DNA of 64,000 nucleotides from Actinernus sp. WN-2022 (GCA_030867875.1 JAOWCC010001593.1:1-64000), one strand, 5' to 3'; positions 43,584 through 55,321 are shown, numbered from the stretch's first letter. Translations and numbers: made by a program. Notes: generated from the letters alone by a model not told the origin.

Positions 43584-46500
43584 TTACTTATTTATTGCCA
43601 TTAGAATTGTGTTCCATTTCTTATAATGTGAAAGGAGTTTATTTCTTTTTTTGGCGATTTTTAATTCAATTTTTTCCGAGTATCTTAATAAGTTCTTAAA
43701 AAGAGTGATAGACGGAATTTGTTTTCCTCTAGCTTTATAAAGACACATTTTATATTCTAAAATTATATAATTTATAACTTGATCATCTACACCTAAAATG
43801 ATATTTACTATATTGGACTCTGGCAACTTAATATTGACAGTTTCAAGCCAAGTTCTAATTTCAAAATATAAGTTTTTTGACTCAACTCCAGGCACTCAAC
43901 AAAAAAATGATCAATAGTTTCATAATACGTTTGGCAGAACGAACAATTTGGATGACTACTAATTTTAAAGCGAAACAAATCGTAATTAAGAAATAAACAA
44001 TTATTTAGAATACGGTATTGAAAAAACCTAGAATATGCATCAATTGAAGTGGTGTAAATTTTGTTATACACAGACTTCCAATTAATTACAAATCCTGGTT
44101 CAATCCGTTTAGATATATTAACTTGTGAAGTAGGTGACTTAAACTTTTTATCAATTAAACATTGATATATAATCTTCGTGTGTCTTATGTTATCTATGGC
44201 AATATCCTTTTCACCAACCCTTAAAACTTTCTCCGGCACAATTATATCTTGATGTGTTATAATCGATGCTTTTAAAAGAACTTTCCAATCATATGGCAAA
44301 GAGTGCACAATGCTCGCCCGCTCATAAAATCCTTATCTTGTAACCCTTTTTGTTTAACAGTCTCCCATTTAAATTCCCCATTTTCATTAACCATATCAAC
44401 TATCCTATTTATACGGCATCGTGCCATTCTCTCATAATATACTGATCTCTTATTAATTGTTATGTAAACATTGTTCCACAAACTTTCTTGAAGAACCTCC
44501 TGCAAATCCATAGTTTTTAAATCTTTCTTACAAAATTCGGCCCAGCACTTTAAAATAGATTTATAAAAATCTGGAATGTCAAATGGGATTTTCTCCTTAT
44601 CGAAGTTAACACTTATAGCCTTCGTACCACCTATTCTTTCTAAATAGGAGCACGGAATATCTTTCCATGCGGATTTCTCGCTACCTAACAAAGAGCAGGC
44701 CCATTTTACTCTGTTTGCTCGAACTAACAATGAGAAATCTGGAACTTTCAAACCCCCTACTTCGTAACTTCCAATTAATGTTTGATACTTGATTTTTGGT
44801 TTTTTTCCATTCCAGATAAAATCCTTTAGCTCACATTCTACAAGTTTGATAAAATCTTCAGATACGTGTATTTTGGAGCAAACATACAACAATTTAGACA
44901 GTGCTAATGTACGAACAATCTGTATTCTTCCATATAACGTAAGCGTCCGTGATCTCCAAATAGATAGTATTGTTTTAAAGTTACACAACACTCGATGTAG
45001 ATTATTACTATAGATTAACTTCTTATTATATGAATAAAAAATTCCCAAAATCTTTAGGCCGCTGTCCTCAAAATCAACTAATTTAAAGTCTTTATAACTA
45101 TCGTTGCCTGACCCTAACCCTGACCCCAGCCACCCTATCTCTGATTTTTTTAAATTAATCTTCAAAGAAGAATATACTCTAAATTTATCTAGTACTTCTA
45201 ATGTTTTTTCAAGTGAACGAGTATTTTTAAGAAAAAACGTAGTATCATCTGCAAATAAAACAAGTTTTCGGCTCAATCCATTTGGAAGCTCAATGCCTTC
45301 TATCTCCTCACAATTTCTTATCTTTAAGGCCATAATCTCGATTACCAAAATAAAAATGTACGGTGAAATGGGATCGCCTTGCTTTGTTCCCCTGAACATG
45401 GGGAACAAATTTGTAGCTGTACCATTGTTGTTAACACACCCCTGATTACCTTCTAACAACACTTTAACCCACTTAATAAAACTCTCACCAAATCCAAATT
45501 TTTTAAGCACTGCAGTTATAAATGAATGTTCAATTGAATCGAATGCTTTTTCGAAATCAGCCGCAAATAAAATTGTAGGTATATTTTTAGATTTCGCGTA
45601 AAACAATATATCCTCAATAATTCTAATTGGCTCCTCTATATTTCTACCCTTCACAAACGCTGTCTGATCTAAATGTACAAGAAATGGGAGAACAGGCGTC
45701 ATCCTATTGCTCAAAGCTTTACTACAAATTTTAACGTCTACATTGATTAAACTAATTAGGCGCCAAGAATCAATATACCTATGATCTTTTCCAGGTTTTT
45801 CAAGCAAAATAAAAATAATCTGTCTTTGGGAAGTAGAGAGCAAACCATTTCTATACCCGTCGTTCAGACAGTTGACCAAATCATGGCTTATTTCAAACCA
45901 TAAAGAAACATACAATTCTTTCGTCAATCCGTCCATTCCTGGAGTTTTAGAAGGTCCCATTTGGTTAACACTATCATAACACTCTTTAATAGTAATTTCG
46001 CCTTCACATGCTTCCCTATCTTCCTCTATTAATCGAGGAGTATTCAACTCAGCTAGAAATTCCATGCACTGCACCTCAGATTTTCCTGATTTTTGTTGGA
46101 AATATAAACCAAAATGCTTTTTTATCTCTTTAAGTACCTCATCAGGTTTCGAAATCTCGCTTTTATCACTTCTAATTAATTTCTTAACGTGCGTTTTTGA
46201 CTTATTCCTCTTCTCTAATGTTAAAAAATACTTTGTATTTTTCTCACCCATCTCGTACCACTCTGCTTTTGATCTGATAATAATACCTTCCGTTATATAA
46301 TTACTCAATCCTTCTAATTCTTTAACCAAATTATCATGCTCTGCTACTTTATTGTCTTCCGACTCCCATCCTTTAACCTTCTCTATATCGGAAATCTGTT
46401 TCTCAATATCTTGGTATAAGCTTTTACGATTTTTTGCCAACAATTTTGAAAACTTAATAGAATATTTCCGTATTTCATATTTAATCAGCTCCCATCTTAA

Positions 46501-47406
46501 CTGTGGGTTAAATATCCCTTCTTGATTTAGAGTAGTTTTAAATATTTGCAGTTCTTCTTTCAACCCTGCTACAAATTCCTTATTTTCAATTAACGAGTTA
46601 TTAAACTTCCAAAAAGAACGGCCTTTCATTTCTTCCTCGAGACTTTTAATTTTCAAAATAATCGCAGAGTGGTCAGTTGCCGGGGCTATAATAATATCAC
46701 TATCCTCAATCGTAGACTGGAGTTCATTTGAAACGAGAAAGAAGTCCAGTCTACGATGAAGCACCTGTTTAGTACTGCGCAAACCCTGTGCTTTACCACG
46801 CCATGTATAACGTTTTACCGATGGATTTCTAATCCTCCATATATCGCATAAATCAAATTCAAGCATAATTGTATCTATCGTTTCCACCGAGCTTGTTTTA
46901 AGTGTTGGATTACCACCATGAGAATCAAGATCTATATCAAAAATAAAGTTAAAGTCACCTCCCCATATAAAAGACGTATCGACTGGATAGTCCAATAAAG
47001 TAATTATATTGGAAATTTCCTTGAAAAATTCCACCTGACTATTCTCGGTGTTCGGGGCATAAGAATTTATTAATAGAAAGTTTTGACCCTGTATTTCGCA
47101 TAAAACTATAACAAACCTACCTTCTGCATCTCTTTCTTGAGAGATTATTTTATAATTTAAGTTATCACCAAAAATGATAGCTGTTCCTTTACTTTGCGAG
47201 TTTCCGTGAGACATTATTATTTCTCCCTTTATTCTATTGGACCACTCAATTTCCACCTCGCGAGAGGAATGCGTCTCTTGCAAAAATGTAACACCATAGT
47301 TCCCTTTATGTTTACTTATCCAGTTGTATAATTTTCTAAATTTTGTATAATCGCGCAAACCCCGAACATTTAGAGAAATTAAACTAAAATTCATGGAACT
47401 CGCCAT
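43584..47406 (-). pseudogene. L1/Tx1-like ORF2 (AP endonuclease, reverse transcriptase)
   Basis: ATG 47406 starts MASSMNFSLISLNVRGLRDY. The endonuclease boxes are FLQETHSSR, WGGDFNFIFD and APATDHSAI. The RT spans roughly residues 480-760: GPSKTPGMDGLTKELYVSLW, YIDSWRLISLINVDVKICSK, TAFVKGRNIEEP, FAADFEKAFDSIEH (motif A), GTKQGDPISPYIFIL (motif B) and LVLFADDTTFF (motif C, FADD). The frame shifts near 44,290 and 43,890. The C-terminus has a zinc motif CSFCQTYYETIDHFFVEC and ends at 43,584, for about 1,270 residues in all. This protein performs target-primed reverse transcription. The family is L1-like, Tx1 group by wording. Confidence 0.88.
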
Positions 47407-47602
47407 AACATATATAATAATAACAAACTCAATATTGTATTAGCGAAAATATGAGTAATATATAGCAATAAATAAAACAGGTACATACGAAAAACAAAAC
47501 AAATTAATATATAGAAACTAAAAATAATAGAACTTCGACTCATAGCGGTTAACCTTATTACAAAAAAAAGGCATAAAGAGAGACATATAGTATATTTATA
47601 CT

Positions 47603-48417
47603 CTAGCCACATAACTTAAACTCATCTGGAATGGAAGTATAGGTGTAAGTAACTCCATTAATCGTTATTTTCTCGCCTTTGATACGACATTGCTTCGACT
47701 CATATTTGTACTTCTCCATTGCGGCCTTTCTAGCTTTTCGAAGAGTTTTCCTTATCAGGGCCGAGGTTTGCGACAAGTCTTCGTCCAGAAACACTGTTTT
47801 AAGCTTATCATTTCCCTTCCGGTTTTTCCAAATAAAATCTCTATCTTGTCGGTTGACAAATCTCGTAATGAGTACACGAGGGCGAGCTCCGGGGCCGGTC
47901 TCCGGTTTTTCTAAGCGATGAGCTGCGTGCAATTCTACGTTTTCCCCTCCACCAACAACCTCGAATATATCTCTGATACAATTTCGAAGCAATTTTCATC
48001 TTCACCCTCCTCTACGTTGTAAATTCTCAGATTTTCGCGCCGGGAATAATCTTCAATCTTGGTTATTCTCTTTGCCAGCTGTGGAGCCAAATTCGTCTTC
48101 AGGTTTCCAATTTCCTTCTCTGCTACATTTACTTTCTCCTCCAGGTTCTTCTTCTCATTCTTTAACTCTTCTATTTCTATCCAAGATAGGTTTAGTGAGT
48201 TTTCTAAGTCTTTGACCTCTTGTTTGAGCTCATTTAGAATACTATTGGTATCTTCTCTATATCCTACAATCTCGGCTCTTAACTCACCGAACTGAGTTTG
48301 AAACAGCTCTTCGAGGTGTTGGAATCTGTCGTCGTTTAAGCTTTCTTCTACTTCTGAGCTAGACATTCTCGATCTTTTCGTTTCAGGTTTCTTATCAGGC
48401 TTTTTGTTGTTTGGCAT
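47603..48417 (-). pseudogene. L1/Tx1-like ORF1 (coiled coil, RRM/CTD)
   Basis: The best start is the ATG at 48417 (MPNNKKPDKKPETKRSRM). A long coiled coil (ELRAEIVGYREDTNSILNEL through EKKNLEEKVNVAEKEIGNLK) is followed by the RRM-like DYSRRENLRIYNVEEGED. A frameshift near 47,990 is needed to reach the C-terminal domain (AHRLEKPETGPGARPRVLIT; KTLRKARKAAMEKYK). In this family the trimeric protein coats element RNA. The ORF ends about 200 bp before ORF2. Confidence 0.8.
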
Positions 48418-48512
48418 ATTGGCTATAACTAACTCTACGAGTTGAAATCTCTCGTTCAAGCGGCGGAGCTCGATTTTACACGTCCACCATCTTCACGCTC
48501 TCATGCACGCTC

Positions 48513-48780
48513 CTCTGTCAATACTTATATATATGAGTGGTAGTCTCTAAATGTTGTGTGAAAAGTCGTATCTTCTACATATCCTACTCTGTCAATACTT
48601 ATATGATGGTTAGCTCTAAATGCTTTGTGAAAAGTCGTATCTTCCCCCAATTTCCTCTGTCAATACTTATATGATGGTTAGCTCTAAATGCTTTGTGAAA
48701 AGTCGTATCTTCCACCAATTTCCTCTGTCAATACTTATGATGGTTAGCTCTAAATGATTTGTGAAAAGTCATATCTTACT
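48513..48780 (-). repeat. Tandem promoter-like repeat, about 70-bp units
   Basis: Four units, each starting GTCAATACTTATATGATGGT, passing TAGCTCTAAATGCTTTGTGA and ending AAAGTCGTATCTTCCACC. On the minus strand each has TTCACAAAGCATTTAGAGCT then CATATAAGTATTGAC. With the units at 43,366-43,450 the original array had five to six units, between the zinc-ribbon and SAP-like genes. Confidence 0.85.
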
Positions 48781-49068
48781 CTAATCGATTGGGAGGTAGT
48801 TCTTTTTCAATTCCAATAACACCTTTGCAAAGCGAACCTTAGTATAACGTTTTTTATCTTTGAGGTATTGACTCGTTTTCTGGCCGCACCTCGAGCAAAG
48901 TCCATAACTAGTACGACACCCAATCCCACAGTTCGAACAGGGTATTGGTGATCTACTTCCCTCTCTTATCTGATAATTATGTTGAGCACAGTACTCTGTA
49001 TTATATCGCTTTCTTTTACACTCGTAATCCTTCCCAAGCATCAACCATATACAAGTGGCTTTATCCAT
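48781..49068 (-). CDS. Small zinc-ribbon protein (95 aa)
   Basis: An intact frame starts at ATG 49068. Cysteines form two or three pairs: CIW then YECKRKRYNTEYCAQHNY, followed by a tight CSNCGIGCRTSYGLCSRCG, giving CxxC...CxxC spacing of a zinc ribbon. The tail is basic (YLKDKKRYTKVRFAKVLLEL). Zinc ribbons of this size occur in transcription factors and in viral late-gene regulators, so a role in expressing the element's other genes is plausible but unproven. It is the first gene of the minus-strand series and is preceded by TTTTAGAGACTGACAGATAT and ATACG (49,069-49,120). I do not recognise a specific family. Confidence 0.6.
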   Translation of the reverse strand: MDKATCIWLMLGKDYECKRKRYNTEYCAQHNYQIREGSRSPIPCSNCGIGCRTSYGLCSRCGQKTSQYLKDKKRYTKVRFAKVLLELKKNYLPID

Positions 49069-49120
49069 GAGGATGTCTATTCGTATATATCTGTCAGTCT
49101 CTAAAAGCTTGGGGGAATGC
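49069..49120 (-). promoter_or_regulatory. Promoter-like block of the zinc-ribbon gene
   Basis: Minus strand: AAGCTTTTAGAGACTGACAG, then ATATATACG, then ATG about 16 nt later. It keeps the TTAGAGA plus ATATA layout of the tandem units. Confidence 0.45.
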
Positions 49121-49129
49121 GAGTTAGAA

Positions 49130-49540
49130 GTCCTGGCAAAAGATGACCGTCCTGGAAAAATGCAACAACTATGCCCCCCATATCGAAACTAGGGGTAAAT
49201 AATACCTTTTGTACTACAATTCGGTGTCAAATAGATGTTTTGGACCTAAAAAGGGGTAATATAGCGAACAAAAAGCTCGAAGGGGGTGTCATAAATGACT
49301 AAATGGGTGTAAAAATATTGAACGCTGAATAAACAGGTATCATAAAAAATGACCGAAAGCAACAACTCTGTCACCCATATCGAAACTGTGGGTGAATAAA
49401 TAACTTGTGAGACAATTCGATGTCAAATAGATGTATTGGGCCTAAAAAGGGATAATATAGCGAGCAAAAGCTCTAAGGGAGTGTCATAAATGTTAAATGG
49501 ATGCAAAAATAGAACACTGTGTTAGAGCTTTTGTTGTACA
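49130..49540. repeat. Two tandem copies of a ~200-bp noncoding block
   Basis: Each copy includes GCAACAACTVTGYC, CCATATCGAAACT, GTCAAATAGATGTWTTGG, CCTAAAAAGGGRTAATATAG and GTGTCATAAATG. It separates the zinc-ribbon promoter from the right terminal repeat. Confidence 0.75.
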
Positions 49541-49576
49541 ACAAAAACGGGTATCATTTTGACTCCGGGTATACTA

Positions 49577-52510
49577 CTAAAATCTACTTACAAAGTTATT
49601 CAACTTTGAACACACCTATGTCGCACTCAGATTCATTTCCGGTGCGTTGCAAATTCAATTGTCGTTTTTTTCTAAAAACTATTCCTTCAACTTCCAAGAA
49701 AGAGCCGTTGACTGAATTTTGTTGGAGCTGACGATAAACTGAATTAATGAGAGTGCACCGTCATATGTTGTAGTTTTTATGTTTGGGTTAAATATTAACT
49801 TTTCCCTTGTAACAATGGAAAATATTAAGGCAGACTTGAACGCATAGTGCTCTACCCAAACGGTTTGCGATGGTGCTCTCGATGCTTGCGATGGGGTTTG
49901 CAGGTATAAAGGCATTCGCTCCGCGAGTTTCAAAAGCATTGAAAATCTACTTACAAAGTTATTCAACTTTGAACACACCTATGTCGTCCTCAGATTCATT
50001 TCCGGTGCGTTGCTAATTCAATAGTCGTTTATTGCTAAAAACTATTCCTTCAACTCCAAATAAAGAGCCGTTGAATGAATTTTGTTGGAACTGACGATAA
50101 ACTTAATTAATGAGAGTGCACCGTCATATGTTGTAGTTTTTATTTTTGGGATAAATATTAACTTTTCCCTTGTAACATTGGAAAATATTAAGGCAGACTT
50201 GAGCGCAGTGTGCTCTACCCAAACGGTTTGCGATGGTGCTCTCGATGCTTGCGATGGGGTTTGCAGGTATAAAGGCATTCGCTCCGCGAGTTTCAAAAGC
50301 ATTGAAAATCTACTTACAAAGTTATTCAACTTTGAACACACCTATGTCGTCCTCAGATTCATTTCCGGTGCGTTGCTAATTCAATAGTCGTTTATTGCTA
50401 AAAACTATTCCTTCAACTCCAAATAAAGAGCCGTTGAATGAATTTTGTTGGAACTGACGATAAACTTAATTAATGAGAGTGCACCGTCATATGTTGTAGT
50501 TTTTATTTTTGGGATAAATATTAACTTTTCCCTTGTAACATTGGAAAATATTAAGGCAGACTTGAGCGCAGTGTGCTCTATCCAAACGGTTTGCGATGAT
50601 GCTCTCGATGCTTGCGATGGGGTCTGTAGGTATAACGGCATTCGCTCCGCGAGTTTCAAAAGCATTGAAAATCTACTTACAAAGTTATTCAACTTTGAAC
50701 ACACCTATGTCGTCCTCAGATTCATTTCCGGTGCTTTGCAAATTCAATTGTCGTTTTTTGCTAAAAACTGTTCCTTCAACTCCCAAGAAAGAGCCGTTGA
50801 CTGAATTTTGTTGGAGCTGAGATAAACTGAATTAATAAGAGTGCACCGTCATATGTTGTAGTTTTTATTTTTGGGTTAAATATTAACTTTTCCCTTGTAA
50901 CAATGGAAAATATTAAGGCAGACTTGAACGCATAGTGCTCTACCCAAACGGTTTGCGATGGTGCTCTCGATGCTTGCGATGGGGTTTGCAGGTATAAAGG
51001 CATTCGCTCCGCGAGTTTCAAAAGCATTGAAAATCTACTTACAAAGTTATTCAACTTTGAACACACCTATGTCGTCCTCAGATTCATTTCCGGTGCGTTG
51101 CAAATTCAATTGTCGTTTTTTGCTAAAAACTGTTCCTTCAACTCCCAAGAAAGAGCCGTTGAATGAATTTTGTTGAAGCTGACGATAATTTGAATTAGTG
51201 AGAGTGCACCGTCATATGTTGTAGTTTTTATTTTTGGGTTAAATATTAACTTTTCCCTTGTAACAATGGAAAATATTAAGGCAGACTTGAGCGCATAGTG
51301 CTCTACCCAAACGGTTTGCGATGATGCTCTCGATACTTGCTATGGGGTCTGCAGGTATAAAGACATTCGTTCCGCGAGTTTCAAAAGCATTGAAAATCTA
51401 CTTACAAAGTTATTGAACTTTGAACACACCTATGTCTTACTCAGATTCATTTCCGGTGCGTTGCAATTTTTGCTAAACACTGTTCCTTCAACTCCCAAGA
51501 AAGAGCCGTTGAATGAATTTTGTTGGAGCTGACGATAAACTGAATTAATGAGAGTGCACCGTCATATGTTGTAGTTTTTATTTTTGGGTTAAATATTAAC
51601 TTTTACCTTGTAACAATGGAAAATATTAAGGCAGACTTGAGCGGATAGTGCTCTACCCAAATGGTTTGCGATGGTGCTCTCGATACTTGCGATGGGGTTT
51701 GCAGGTATAAAGGCATTCGCTCCGCGAGTTTCAAACGCATTGAACATATACTTACAAAGTTATTCAACTTTGAACACACAGTATGTCGTCCTCAGATTCA
51801 TTTCCGGCGCGTTGCAAATTCAATTGTCGTTTTTTGCTAAAAACTGTTCCTTCTACTCCCAAGAAAGAGCCGTTGAACGAATTTTGTTGGAGCTGACGAT
51901 AATCTGAATTAATGAGAGTGCACCGTCATATGTTGTAGTTTTTATGTTTGGGTTAAATATTAACTTTTCCTTTGTAACAATGGAAAATATTAAGGCAGAC
52001 TTGAACGCATAGTGCTCTACCCAAACAGTTTGCGATGGTACTCTCGATGCTTGCGATGGGGTCTGCAGGTATAAAGGCATTCGCTCCGCGGATTTCAAAA
52101 GCATTGAAAATCTACTTACAAAGTTATTCAATTTTGAACACACCTACGTCGTCCTCAGATTCATTTCCGGTGCGTTGCAAATTTAATTGTCGTTTTTTTG
52201 CTAAAAAAAATGTTCCTTCAACTCCCAAGAAAGAGCCGTTGACTGAATTTTGTTGGAGCTGACGATAAACTGAATTAATGAGAATGCACCGTCATATATT
52301 ATAGTTTTTATTTTTGGGTTAAATATTAACTTTTCCCTGGTAACAATGGAAAATATTAAGGCAGACTTGAGCGCATAGTGCTCTACCCAAACGGTTTGCG
52401 ATGGTGCTCTCGATGCTTGCGATGGGGTCTGCAGGTATAAAGGCATTCGCTCCGCGAGTTTTAAAAGCATTGAAAATCTACTTTCAAAGTTATTCACCTT
52501 TGAACACACT
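49577..52510 (-). repeat. Right subterminal tandem array, ~360-bp units
   Basis: It is the inverse of the left array. Unit borders (GAACACAC) lie near 49,617, 49,979, 50,342, 50,705, 51,067, 51,430, 51,779, 52,141 and 52,509: eight full units and a truncated inner one. The CATAGC-type variant seen repeatedly on the left occurs once here (about 51.3 kb). The unequal copy number shows expansion or contraction after, or independent of, insertion. Confidence 0.92.
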
Positions 52511-53771
52511 TAGTATGTACAACCGCAGATTCTTGTTCTATCTCTTGTACTGAATATATAATAGATGATTATTTTTTGTAGTGAATATTTTTTACTACGA
52601 TTTGTTGGCTGCGAAGCATTTTACGACGAATTTTTGATAGAGAAAATGTCTTAGCTTTGAAAATTTTAAGACGAGTTTTTGGCAACGAATTTTATTAGAT
52701 CGGTGCGGATATGGAAATTGTGTTAAGGTTTTCCGTATTTTTTCAAGTATGAAATCGTAGTTTTCTGGCATCTGTTCCGGGAGGTGGCATATGGAGGAAA
52801 GTAGTCTAGTACTGTCTTGTTAAAATGACTTAGAAGTAGTAGTTAGTTCTGTATTAGGTTTGCGAACGAAAAGTCAAAGAGACGGAAATAGATCCTGCGA
52901 ATCGAAACTCAGTGGAACCGAATATTGCCCAAACTAGAGGAGGCTTGATTGAAAAATGATTTGCAAGATATTTAAAACGCAACAATCATGTATGAAATTT
53001 CAAAGATGAATTACTGTGATGGATTTCATTTCAAATTGGTGTAAAAGTTTAATTTTTGCTCCAACATACTGAAAAGGTTAGGACTGATTGCTTTGAGCGA
53101 GAAATCGTTTTAGTTGTGAAGCCTTGATGTGAGTGACTGCTTAGTGCAGTGCTGGGTAGGTAAGATACCGTATCACGTACACGGCTGCCGGCAAGCAGCA
53201 GAAAGAAGCTTGCTTTTTTTGGTGAATGGTTATTAAACCACTAATTGCGTTAGTAATATTTTAAAGAAATGAAATATATAAAAAGGAAACTATTGCCAAT
53301 GTTCGTGAATGACTGACCTGAGTCACATAGTTATTGCAACAGATATACAAATTCCTGAGATCGAAAGTTCAAGCTAGGCCGATAAGCATCGTGTTACATC
53401 TTTATATTTCGCCTTCTCGCTCATTTATTTCAACTTTTACAACTTTCAGCGATTTGTGGTGTTCAATATAAAAAAATCTAACCATATCTTGTAACTGTTA
53501 CACAGATAGAACAGTAATAAAACCCGCGATTCAAAGGTAAACGATTATTCGAAACCACATATTTCTGTTACAAATCAGTGCAACAAACCGGAAGTCAAGT
53601 TCGGGTAAAATGAGTAAACGTTTATGGTTATAAATCGGTTGTGCTTTGAGGAAAACGTTTGAAAGTTTGGTAGTGAGTTAGTAGATGTTAATAGATCACA
53701 TCGCAGTTAAAATATCCACTTCCGCGTTTGAAATTACGAAGTGGCAGCTAACTTCTACGAGTCGAGCTGGC

Positions 53772-53800
53772 AGCTGCCAGCTCAATTTGAGCTGGCAGCT
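53772..53800. promoter_or_regulatory. 29-bp terminal palindrome (right)
   Basis: Same 14+1+14 palindrome as at 27,249-27,277, again 14 bp from the tip. Confidence 0.7.
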
Positions 53801-53814
53801 AACTTCAGCCCGGT

Positions 53815-53823
53815 GTTTGTTGT
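53815..53823 (+). other. Target-site duplication, right copy (GTTTGTTGT)
   Basis: Directly follows the last base of the right inverted terminus. Confidence 0.9.
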
Positions 53824-54700
53824 TAGGTCACTGAACCACCTATAATCGAGAGGAGGACCTATATTGCTATATACAACTCTTCCAACTAATTGTACTTTGT
53901 GGAAAATGTTTGCAATTTGCAAGTATCTTATTTTTTAAACCGAAGTCAGATCTGATTCAATTTTAAACATTCAAAACACGCGCTGTATTAAGTCAATTCT
54001 TTACTCGTCGTTTATATCGACCGTTCTCTGCTTGCAGAGTAATTAAATGTAAACGACAGAATTTTATCAAACATTCAAACTGACTCGATGAACTGACATA
54101 AAATCGAACATTATGTAAAATGCATCAGTTAAGTTATGCTCCCATAGCATTTTCTAAGACCCGCCGATAAAACGATAGTAACACATTTAAAATGTATTTC
54201 CCACTATCGTTCTTTTTGGCTCTTACTTTGGGCATGTACTAAAGTGCCCTAAAATAAAATAGCGAAACAAAGAACGACTGTGGCAAAGCAAACTCAGAAG
54301 TTTGTCAGTTCAAGTTTCCTCTAATTTGCGTCAATGACAAGGACCCCATTTTTTACTTGTAGAGTTGCCTGCTTTTAAAACGTCGCTTCCTATTCCACTC
54401 CTTTCCTTTATTGCCGACATTCCACTCCACATGTCTTATATGTTTTACATGTTTTATACTTTGTCAAAACTATTAACATCTAGCACCTGAAGAAAGTTGG
54501 TTTGGCACACCGAAATATCAGTGTACTCAATATAATCGAGAGCTTGCAATGCGAAAATTGTTCAAACAACTGGAATAACTGCAGTAGTGATCATTTCGTA
54601 CAGTTATCTTTCAAATTAGACGATATTAAAAACCGCTGGCAAATAAAAAGCTATTCTGTTTAACCAGGATGAAAATATTCGAAGACACTTTCCCAGATAA
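53824..54700. other. No recognisable feature
   Basis: Flank of the large element. No supported frame or repeat. Confidence 0.4.
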
Positions 54701-55160
54701 TGGGTTTATGTGTATTTTTCCCAGCTCAGAAGAAGTAGTCACAGATTCCCAGGAAAGTTAAAATTTCCTAGCCAAAAAAAAAAAAAATCACAGAGTGGGT
54801 CAGGGAATATTCCTTGCATGCATGCTAAAAAAAACCAGGCTCAACTTCCAGGAGTCAAAACATGTTCCTGGCATGTTAGTCGCTCCCAGAAGTCAAGGTA
54901 CTTTTTTTACCATTCCCAGGAGTCGAGGCATATTATTTATATTGTATTCCCAGGAGCCAAAAGTAATTGTGAGCGGACCCTGTGAAATCTTATGAAATTT
55001 CCAAATTCCAAATTTTAAGGATCCCAGGACTATTGATGTTTTGCAACAGGAAATTGCCAATGAGCGAGCGATGTATTTTTCGAATGCTCCCAGGATCTAT
55101 TTCATGTCAGAAAAATTCCCAGGGTAAATACCTCTCCAGAATAGCTTTTTGAAAGAATAG
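54701..55160. repeat. Irregular CCCAGGAGTC-type repeats
   Basis: TTCCCAGGAGTCRAG-like words recur about eight times at 25-60-bp intervals. Open frames here follow the repeat and are not credible. Confidence 0.55.
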
Positions 55161-55321
55161 CTTCATTGCAAGCTCCTGTATAATTAACGTTGTATCAACT
55201 TTGCCGTAGTCCATGGACTCAATTTCATCAAACGATGAGCATTTATAATTACAGCAAAAGCGATCGAATTAAAGGAAACTCACATTGAAATGAAAATATA
55301 TGTACATTGGAAGCCCATCCT

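Larger units (their letters stand above)
43451..48512 (-). mobile_element. Near full-length L1/Tx1-like LINE, 5,062 bp
   Basis: CTCTGTCAATACTT (14 bp) is present at 43,437-43,450 and 48,513-48,526, immediately outside an oligo(A) tail (read as T-run at 43,451) and the 5' end. The element has a short 5' UTR, ORF1 (RNA-binding) and ORF2 (endonuclease-reverse transcriptase). Three frameshifts are seen in all, so it has recently died or the shifts are sequence errors. It landed within the promoter-like repeats of the polymerase element. Confidence 0.9.
27235..53814 (-). mobile_element. 26.6-kb TIR element encoding a family B DNA polymerase
   Basis: Both ends begin ACCGGGCTGAAGTTAGCTGCC on their outward-in strand and are flanked by GTTTGTTGT. 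The arms (27,235-32,321 and 49,577-53,814) are inverted and nearly identical where compared. The differences seen are a few substitutions, a roughly 20-bp indel near 28,190/52,845 and different repeat-unit numbers. Genes in the core all point left: zinc ribbon, SAP/Rho-N-like protein, DNA polymerase, F-box/ankyrin protein. There are two large nested insertions (35,834-41,774 and 43,451-48,512), so the original element was about 15.6 kb. Self-synthesising Polinton/Mavericks also have TIRs and a PolB, but they duplicate 6 bp and carry an integrase, protease, ATPase and capsid genes, none of which is seen. A 9-bp duplication is typical of Mutator-like transposition. I do not recognise a named family. 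Confidence 0.85.
49577..53814 (-). repeat. Right terminal inverted repeat (about 4.2 kb)
   Basis: It comprises the array (49,577-52,510), then about 1.3 kb of non-repetitive sequence (52,511-53,814) that reads as the reverse complement of 27,235-28,502 with few differences. Confidence 0.9.

Noticed and set aside
44789..48295. Plus-strand frames opposite the L1-like LINE
   Set aside because: Antisense shadows of ORF1 and ORF2 without domains.
48513..48780. CRISPR-like array
   Set aside because: Units are contiguous near-identical 70-bp repeats without distinct spacers, in a eukaryotic context.
27235..53814. A Polinton/Maverick or an integrated virus
   Set aside because: No integrase, protease, packaging ATPase or capsid frame is visible. 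The duplication is 9 bp, not 6, and the termini are multi-kb satellites.
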